Shown: positions 59,101 to 64,000 of the stretch, one piece after another
Layout: every line of letters begins with the position of its first letter
How positions within the stretch are numbered: position 1 is the stretch's first letter
NCBI GenBank assembly: GCA_963924555.1
Contig: OZ004581.1
Span: 9,029,338-9,093,337 of the forward strand
DNA: 64,000 nt
Direction: 5' to 3'
From: Crambe crambe
Lineage: Eukaryota; Porifera; Demospongiae; Poecilosclerida; Crambeidae
Made by a program: the position numbers and the translations under genes
The notes under the pieces: model-generated
What the model saw: the letters and a program-made list of their open reading frames with translations, nothing else
Database searches by the model: none
What the model was told of the DNA's origin: nothing

Positions 59101-59511
59101 AATATAATAATGTCAGTCTTAAATGACTCACCTCCTGAAAGAAAACATTGATACACATACCAACTAAAGGTCATGATCATAATTATAATTCATCACTTTT
59201 TAATCAATGGTAAAGGGTTGATAATTGAGAATTGGCCCCACCCATACCCATGGGCCACATAGGCACATTGCAGTACAGTGCAAGCTGCACTTCAAATGAG
59301 GAAGGAATGAGTTTCCAAGTCATTAACAGTGATGGGTTGCATTGGTACACCCTCTATAATTAATACTCCACAACTAAATGAGCTGGTGTCACACCCTAGC
59401 CCCTAGCTACCTTTTTCATGTGAATGCACTCACAAAATATGGTTCAGCTCTGCTAGAAGTAGCCTTCTTCTCTGTCTCTTCATTCTCTTCACCTTTTTTT
59501 TTATCACTCAT
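45499..59511 (-). CDS. Roc-COR GTPase with coiled coil and death domains, copy B (whole gene)
   Basis: Predicted constant exons, in order of transcription: 59434-59511, 51033-51054, 48975-50980, 48681-48910, 48315-48591, 48221-48257, 47340-47723, 47182-47253, 46483-46560, 46000-46118, 45884-45938, 45499-45782. They sum to 3642 nt (1213 codons plus stop) with consistent phases at every junction. Architecture: charged leader, [variable residue position], Roc GTPase, COR-like region, Cys motif, death-like helices, coiled coil, death-fold exon, Ser/Gln-rich linkers, C-terminal death domain. This suggests a cytosolic signalling GTPase that recruits death-domain partners. The 8.0-kb intron 1 is the microexon array. 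Weak points: donors at 48681 (AA|GTACTT) and 47182 (AAG|GTTCAT), and the 37-nt exon 48221-48257. Confidence 0.65.
45884..45938 (-). CDS. Linker exon SEPMRKSVEASQ (copy B)
   Basis: 55 nt, phase 0 to 1, acceptor GTCTATAG, donor TTGA|GTGAGT. SEPMRKSVEASQVKDDTL; polar linker directly before the death domain. Confidence 0.6.
46000..46118 (-). CDS. Ser/Pro/Gln-rich linker exon (copy B)
   Basis: 119 nt, phase 1 to 0, donor GAT|GTAAGT. ALNQLQSAPHLQPGSSPAPS, then STPSLTNKPQPLGTSSAPD. Low complexity, presumably disordered. Confidence 0.6.
46483..46560 (-). CDS. Linker exon KRSLIDKQPLTES (copy B)
   Basis: 78 nt, phase 1-1, acceptor TCTGATAG, donor GCAG|GTAATT. Two homologues in copy A (20461-20538, 22066-22143). 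Confidence 0.6.
47085..47155. repeat. (GGGA)n(GA)n microsatellite
   Basis: About 70 bp of GGGA then GA repeats, in the intron next to exon 47182-47253. Confidence 0.95.
47182..47253 (-). CDS. Linker exon SEVLQQFTSAS (copy B)
   Basis: 72 nt, phase 1-1, acceptor TAAATACAG. SEVLQQFTSASTLPISKEAH, then TPQ. Weak donor AAG|GTTCAT, shared with copy A. Confidence 0.5.
47340..47723 (-). CDS. Internal death-fold exon (copy B)
   Basis: 384 nt, phase 1-1; nearly identical to 21301-21684 (a handful of differences). YWKKIAELVGIPPYRIK, CLRDVIGEWLANAPQMPHC and RYSEKWRGLYNLLKDGRQE fit a death domain. With 45499-45782 the protein would carry two death-fold units. Confidence 0.65.
48221..48257 (-). CDS. Tentative 37-nt exon LQLSKKGKEIEK
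   Basis: Between GATGATGTAG and AAAG|GTATAA; phase 0 to 1, exactly what is needed to join the coiled-coil exon (exit phase 0) to the death-fold exon (entry phase 1). The acceptor lacks a clear pyrimidine tract. Confidence 0.35.
48315..48591 (-). CDS. Coiled-coil exon (copy B only)
   Basis: 277 nt, phase 2 to 0; acceptor is a 26-nt poly-T tract (48596-48621 as A on the plus strand) then CCAG; donor CCC|GTAAGT. Heptad-like YEQQLSLKDREIHEKNKEID, QLKKELEKGE, then a Ser/Gln/Pro-rich tail. Likely mediates self-association. Absent from copy A. Confidence 0.6.
48596..48621. repeat. 26-bp poly-A (poly-T on the gene strand)
   Basis: Uninterrupted A-run on the plus strand serving as the pyrimidine tract of the coiled-coil exon acceptor. 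Confidence 0.95.
48681..48910 (-). CDS. Helical (death-like) exon after GTPase, copy B
   Basis: 230 nt, phase 0 to 2, acceptor TTTTTTCAG. SSSELEVIAIEVQKCEKVKE, LAEVLEMSEHLEYINNNAKI, LLDLWQEEIEM, RPHLLQHLSTIGI. The donor is AA|GTACTT; copy A has the stronger AA|GTAAGT. If this donor is skipped the frame runs into a TGA 11 nt later (KKYL then stop), giving a short isoform without coiled coil and death domains. Confidence 0.55.
48975..50980 (-). CDS. Roc-COR GTPase exon, copy B (intact)
   Basis: 2006 nt, entry phase 1, exit phase 0, acceptor GATTTTCAG, donor CAG|GTGAGT. G1 GPGGVGKS (residues 23-30 counted from DYLN), G3 WDCGGQP, G4-like VGSHGD; Ser/Asp-rich insert longer than in copy A by five codons. 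The COR-like part (TPITWLLFRKVFQRYA, IPSLKSCVIADPQWL, KYFVPSMLPHL) is followed by FSVRIDVQRI and a Cys pair in LKCEGCPQRDHF. This is the arrangement of ROCO proteins, in which COR dimerises and regulates Roc; no kinase or LRR domain is seen here. Confidence 0.85.
51033..51054 (-). CDS. 22-nt constant exon before the GTPase exon (copy B)
   Basis: IRASRTE plus one base; acceptor TTTTTTATTAG, donor GAAG|GTAATA, phase 0 to 1. Conserved with 27554-27575. Confidence 0.65.
51141..59134 (-). repeat. Hypervariable 3-nt microexon array, copy B
   Basis: About 70 units with the same layout as copy A: CCTTCAG, variable triplet, GTAAGTT. Triplets seen: CGA, GAT, GGG, AAG, GAG, TTG, TTT, GAC, ATA, TCG, CGG, CCA, CCT, TGG, CCG, CAA, and GTG in the diverged terminal unit (51141-51143). 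There are no stops. TTT, GAC, CCA, CCT and TGG are found only here; AAA, TAT, AAT, CTG and TCA only in copy A. Several units are degenerate (near 51390, 56515 and 58400 the acceptor/triplet/donor block is lost). Three places hold two triplets only 17 nt apart (for example 55004-55006 and 55024-55026). Confidence 0.9.
59434..59511 (-). CDS. First coding exon, copy B Roc-COR gene
   Basis: ATG at 59511; 26 codons MSDKKKGEENEET...SSRAEPYF, ending TTT|GTGAGT in phase 0. Differs from copy A mainly in a Lys run. Upstream near 59530-59540 TTGTCAG|GTAAGA repeats the acceptor/donor motif of copy A. Confidence 0.65.
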
Positions 59512-59600
59512 GATGTGATCCAGTAAATATTTCTTACCTGACAAAAAAATCGCATGAGTCGTCGATCCAAAGGTCTGTGGATTCAAAGGTTATAATGATT

Positions 59601-61050
59601 CACTATGCATGTGCAAGATGCAAATTGTGTACTGTACAGGAGAGAAGTAATGATGGATCAGTGTGTCTATCCACAACACAATAACATAACCTCCTCATAG
59701 ATTGAAGAAGGCATACACTCACACACAAAAAGGAAAAAAAGAAATCTAAACTCTCACAGTATTGGAATCTGCAACTGTGAAAAGGTCATGTAACCAAGGG
59801 TCCAAAGTGATTTATTATGGCATGGAGACAAAGAACGGAGAAATATTGGCCTATTAATAATGAAGCTGAAGATTTTCAGAATTTCTTTTTGAGCTATAAA
59901 AATTAATTACATTTGGGAATGCAATGGAAAAAAATGGAGGAAGGCACTTGCGTGCTAGCTAAGCATTAGCTAGCATGCAGGTTCTGTGCGCATGCGAGAG
60001 CCTGCATGGGGATGAGGCTAAGCATTAGCTGGATTGTAGCTACTGATCAATTTAATGTAGCTGTATCACATTTTAGTAGTTTATTTCAAGAATATCAGCA
60101 ATAGCAATAGCTAGAAGATTCACTGGCAGGTAGGTTAACTCTATGTACTTCTGGTAGCAGCACATCTACTAAGGCCACTGGAAACATTCCTATGGTATGA
60201 AATGTCTATCACCAAGGTATTGTGTTATCAACTTTAGCTAGCTATGTACTTCATGGCAGCACACATGTTTAGCTTTAGCTAATTAGAGCATGAAATCACC
60301 CTTGTCCAAGTTATGCAGGATTTTAATGGTGACTTAAGGTAAGGGGTCTAATACTTGGACAGTACCAAATATTGGCAATGGCAACTTCATTGTGTTAATA
60401 ATCATTAAAAGCACTGAGCCAGCCCACATGTTTTAAGTTCTAATTAGAGCTCATCCCATAGTCTTCTTGCAGTGTTCAGTTCAAGAGTGAGATTAAGCTT
60501 TTGTTTACATAGCTAAGAGAGTGTTGTTCTAAGAATTGATACATGACTAACCACAAATACAAAACATGTCATTTTGTGCTCATTTTGATTTAATGACTCG
60601 TATACTTTTTCATTAGCTTACTCCAGAGTAGCTCTGTACCAAATAATGGACAGGTCAAAATTTTTACAGGATATTTGATGGTAGACGGGATTGGACACCT
60701 GAAATCTTCAGGCTGCACTTACAGCTATACTAAATGATAAACTCTCCCTTAGAACTACTTTTGGTGTGCCTAAAAGAAATTGGAAGCTGAGTGGAAAAAG
60801 ATGGAATGACAACATGAACAAGGACAGAGCTGGTAAAGGATATGGTCAGGGATGACGAGGAAAAGCTATGAATCGTGTTGCTTTATACAGAATCCATGTC
60901 TTCAAGTGACTCCAGCGATGCCGAGAGTAATGAAAGAGATGAGGGGTGTGGTCTTTTGTCAGCTGACGAGAGCAGTGATGCTGCAGTTGAAAGTTGATTA
61001 TCAATGCATCATTTGTGGGAATTCAGGATTGTGTTGCCTGTGATGAGTAT
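59601..61050. other. Unique flank, little recognised
   Basis: No supported gene. A 33-codon plus-strand frame at 60896-60997 (MSSSDSSDAESNERDEG...) is acidic and Ser-rich, but isolated; it may be a fragment of a repeat-family ORF. Confidence 0.3.
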
Positions 61051-61199
61051 AGGTTATTGCACGAAGTCGAGGAGTTTCGCTATTTTAGAACCTGAGAGCT
61101 GTTGCTATTATGGTGACCGAGGGCGAAGCCCGAGGTCATCATAGGCAACAGCTCGAAGGTCCTAAAATAGTGGAACTCTGAGGCTGAGGGCATTAACCT
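61051..61199. repeat. Foldback element (about 150 bp)
   Basis: Ends AGGTTATTGC and GCATTAACCT; the inner arms pair almost throughout (GCTATTTTAG/CTAAAATAG, GAGCTGTTGC/GCAACAGCTC) around GGGCGAAGCCC. Confidence 0.75.
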
Positions 61200-61436
61200 A
61201 CTTAGACTATGGCAGCAAGTGGGTTACAACACAATGCAGCTTCAATGAGTCCCTTTTATACTGCCAAATGTTCAGCAGTCTTGTTGTACAGGATGTAATT
61301 AGTGATCATGAATATGATTAATTTTTATTTTTTCTGTGCACTTTTCTACACTTTTCAACCAATTCAAGTATGTAGTTTTTGATACCACTATTTATTAGTA
61401 AAATTTAAAGCAATGCAAAATATAATCATATTCATT

Positions 61437-62560
61437 ATACAAACAAGTGAGCACAAAAATTTCTTCTAAATAAAAAGTTAAGTAGGGATAGCCTAAAATC
61501 GAACTGGGCTGTATAATGTACTGCAGCCTCGTATGAAAACAATCCCTACATTTCACTGGGCCGTTGTAAATAAATGTAGGGATTGTTTTCATATGAGGCT
61601 GCAGTACATTATACAGCCCAGTTCGATTTTAGGCTATCCCTACTTAACTTTTTATTTAGAAGAAATTTTTGGTGCTCACTTGTTTCTATCCTTTTTTTGA
61701 AAGTAAGTTTGTATAAGTAAAGAATTGAGGGTGGCAGTATTGATCGTCATTTGAACTGAGAGTATGCAGTGATTATTAATGGTACTATAGTCTATACAAA
61801 GTCAGCTCTACATAAACCTATCTTTTTTTCTTTTGTAGGCACATACACAGTCTCTGGAAGAATTTATTTAGCTATTTAAGTTTTATCTATTATTTAATAT
61901 AAGACTTTATAGCAACAGCAATGTAAATGACATGTGCATGGCATGGTAAAGTGAGCTGACTACACTACAGCCAAGTACTGGCTCTATAGGATGAGCATCT
62001 GTACTGCAATGCAGCAAGGAGTGTCAGGAAGATCATCAGATAAGAATAAATAGCTAGCTAAACGATTAAACTGAAGACCTGGCTTAGCTACTAAACTGAT
62101 TAGGCTGCACCGTAGCCCTTATATGTGGCCTCACCCATATGCTCCACCCCCTACTGACGTGCGCTTCAAAATGGCGTAGAAAGATTAGCCGAGTGCTGAT
62201 TTGTGAAGTAGCGCTTTAGTCAAAACTAATAGCAAAAAGATCAGCCTCTAGGTGCCGCTCTAACAGATGGCCAAAGCAGAATTTTGATGACTAAAGCCAG
62301 TAAGTCGGTACATCGATCTGATTATTATTATAAAGAAAAAGAACAAAAGTCAATTTTAGAACTTGTTTTTTTTCTTATGTTAGCGAATGAATTTTTGGTT
62401 TTGAACATTCTCCTTTCTTCTTTGTAGATGTAATAATTCACTGTAGCCTTCTGAGAACCAGTAGAGTAAGGGTAGAAGAGAAGGAAGAGTTTTAGTTTAT
62501 ACAGTCTTATGACCTTTGACCCGCCATCCCTACTTAGAGAGTGCTAGCGCACTCTCGATA
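61437..62560. mobile_element. Second foldback element related to 1942-3147
   Basis: Long inverted repeat with arms about 61437-61552 and 61573-61688 (a few mismatches), containing TAGGGAT and ending next to ACTTGTTTCTAT, as the hairpin at 1947-2228 ends next to ACTTGTTTCTTT. The right end is the hairpin 62537-62556 (GAGAGTGC TA GCGCACTCTC) preceded by ATCCCTACT, like 3116-3144. Membership of one family is inferred from layout, as the middles are poorly similar by eye. Confidence 0.5.
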
Positions 62561-62857
62561 ATTGCATTCTTTTAAAAACACAATGAAACCTATTGAAAGG
62601 TCTGAGAGTTTGACACTATAAAAACAGCCCTGGTCATTTATTAGTTTAGAGATGGTAGTTTCACTGTTTTAAAAACCTCATTGTGGTCAAAACTTCAATA
62701 CCCGAGGGGTGGGAATATTTCACAAGGCCATAGGCCAGACTGAAATAATTATGCCCAACCAAGGGATCTGATATTCAACAAAGGAGTGTGCAATAAATAT
62801 TTTATTATATATAAGTGGATTCTACAGTTTCCAGCCAGGCAGCTACATATGCGTGTA

Positions 62858-63286
62858 TAGTCTGGCGTAGTGGCGACCCTTACCAACCCAAGGGAAGGAA
62901 AAGGGTCTGGGGACATTAGCATCAACGACTTGTCACTTTGGAATTCCAGGAACGTTAATTTACAACCAGATTATCACATGCACGGTATAATCATAATTTT
63001 GCGCGCATCAAGAGCCTTGCTCAAATTCTGGTGGATGACCTGTAGTGAAGTTGCTAAATATAACTAGATAGCTTATATTAAAACTTTGACTAGATACGAC
63101 ATAGCTATTAAAGCATTTTCTACATAAATCTATCATCTTCTTGGCCCTTGTCTCTTCCAAATTTTCCATCAAGCGATCTGATTGGTGGCGTCAAAATCTT
63201 GACGTGAGACACAAGTCGTTGATGCTAATGTCCCCAGACCCTTTTCCTTCCCTTGGGTTGGTAAGGGTCGCCGCTACGCCAGACTA
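62858..63286. mobile_element. MITE with 76-bp inverted ends and 9-bp target duplication
   Basis: Outer ends TAGTCTGGCGTAG...; the two 76-bp arms differ at one base. Flanks 62849-62857 and 63287-63295 are both ATGCGTGTA. A 9-bp duplication with long inverted ends fits Mutator-like elements (inference). No transposase. Confidence 0.85.
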
Positions 63287-63295
63287 ATGCGTGTA

Positions 63296-64000
63296 GGAAG
63301 TTGTAATGTGAACCTGTAATACATTCGATAAGCCTATCAGCCCACCAGACCTACAAACAACTAAGATAAGCCAATGCACTTTGACAAACCGCTGTAGAAT
63401 TAAGCTTGCCTATCATCTTCAGAAATGTCTGCCAAAAATGTTGCTAGGCTAGTCTGCGCATCCATAGACAAGGCATTGAATAATGCCATTGCATGAATAC
63501 CGTGGGTAACGGACCAATCAGATTGCTTGAATCCACATATATTAGGATATTGACTGGTACTGTGTGGATACCAAGGACTAGATATCCTTTCTGAGTATTG
63601 ACATCACATTGACTATATCAATAGTCAATACAGGGTTCTATCTAGGATTTTTTAATAGGGGGAAGAATATCTGTGTGGGAAAATTTTTGCCTTGGCCATG
63701 CCCATTTTTGCCCTTCTCGGATATCAAATCATGCCCACTTGTAAAAATAATACAAACAATGACTTTTAGCTAGCAGCTGCAATTGTTGACATGAGATTAA
63801 AGGGTAACTGACATGAAAAAATTATTTCTCAGTTTATTACATTTTTGGGTTGTTTTGTATGCCTACATTACTGGGAAGAAATAATGACAAGCATTGGTTG
63901 AAGTTTCACTGAGAAAATAGCAGTAGAAGTTGGCCATTTCATTTACATCCTGTTTGGGGCGGGGCTTACTTGTGACGTCATAGAGGGAACTCATTGTACA
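63296..64000. other. Unique flank, nothing recognised
   Basis: No open frame, repeat or splice pattern that I could support. Confidence 0.5.

Larger units (their letters stand above)
36848..59600. repeat. Tandem segmental duplication, copy B
   Basis: Second copy of the unit described for 8870-36840, in direct orientation and immediately adjacent. Sequence similarity ends near 59600 after the region upstream of the Roc-COR gene. It contains an intact GTPase exon, so it may be the functional copy. Confidence 0.85.

Noticed and set aside
27650-59134. Plain minisatellite without function
   Set aside because: Kept as the null hypothesis. It does not explain why variation is concentrated in the three bases between AG and GT while both splice signals persist even in the diverged edge units.
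60852-61043. 63-codon plus-strand frame MTRKSYESCC...
   Set aside because: Overlaps another short frame, no supporting signals; treated as unsupported.

Overview
The window looks like nuclear DNA of an early-branching animal, most likely a demosponge. It is AT-rich with short phase-consistent introns (GTAAGT/GTGAGT donors, pyrimidine-AG acceptors), a Roc-COR GTPase gene pair with death-domain exons, fragments similar to eukaryotic SLU7 and eIF3 subunit J, and many small inverted-repeat elements. I see no bacterial operon structure and no rRNA, tRNA or CRISPR. The species call is inference.

Layout. 1-7770 is a decayed minus-strand ORF of a large repeat-like family (PIN/FEN-like acidic motifs, Cys-rich tail). 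It is split at an exact ATATG target duplication by a Ty3/gypsy-type LTR element (373-3225), whose 5' LTR is in turn split by a 1.2-kb foldback element. From about 8870 to 59600 the window is one tandem segmental duplication: copy A about 8870-36840 and copy B about 36848-59600, with the same order of landmarks. Each copy carries SLU7-like pseudo-exons and a multi-exon minus-strand Roc-COR/death-domain gene. Copy B also has the 5' half of an eIF3J gene. 59600-64000 is unique flank with inverted-repeat elements.

The most striking feature lies in the first large intron of each Roc-COR gene (27650-36331 and 51141-59134). It is an array of about 75 (A) and 70 (B) units of roughly 115 bp. Read on the minus strand, each unit has a branch-point-like and pyrimidine tract, CCTTCAG, three variable bases, then GTAAGTT. 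Each unit can therefore be read as an intron plus a 3-nt exon. The triplet is highly variable (22 different triplets, 15 amino acids, no stop) while the flanks hardly change. Exon 1 ends in phase 0 and the next constant exon (22 nt) starts in phase 0, so any number of triplets keeps frame. They would insert variable residues just N-terminal to the GTPase domain. With the triplets left out, the twelve constant exons of copy B close into one 3642-nt reading frame. I interpret the arrays as hypervariable single-codon microexon cassettes feeding a death-domain signalling GTPase. The sequence pattern is directly visible; use of the microexons in mRNA is inference.

Copy A has a 1-nt frameshift late in its GTPase exon, lacks the coiled-coil exon, and has a different 3' end: two alternative terminal death-domain exons, one preceded by a transmembrane exon. 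Most downstream exons are phase 1-1 modules that can be shuffled without frame loss.
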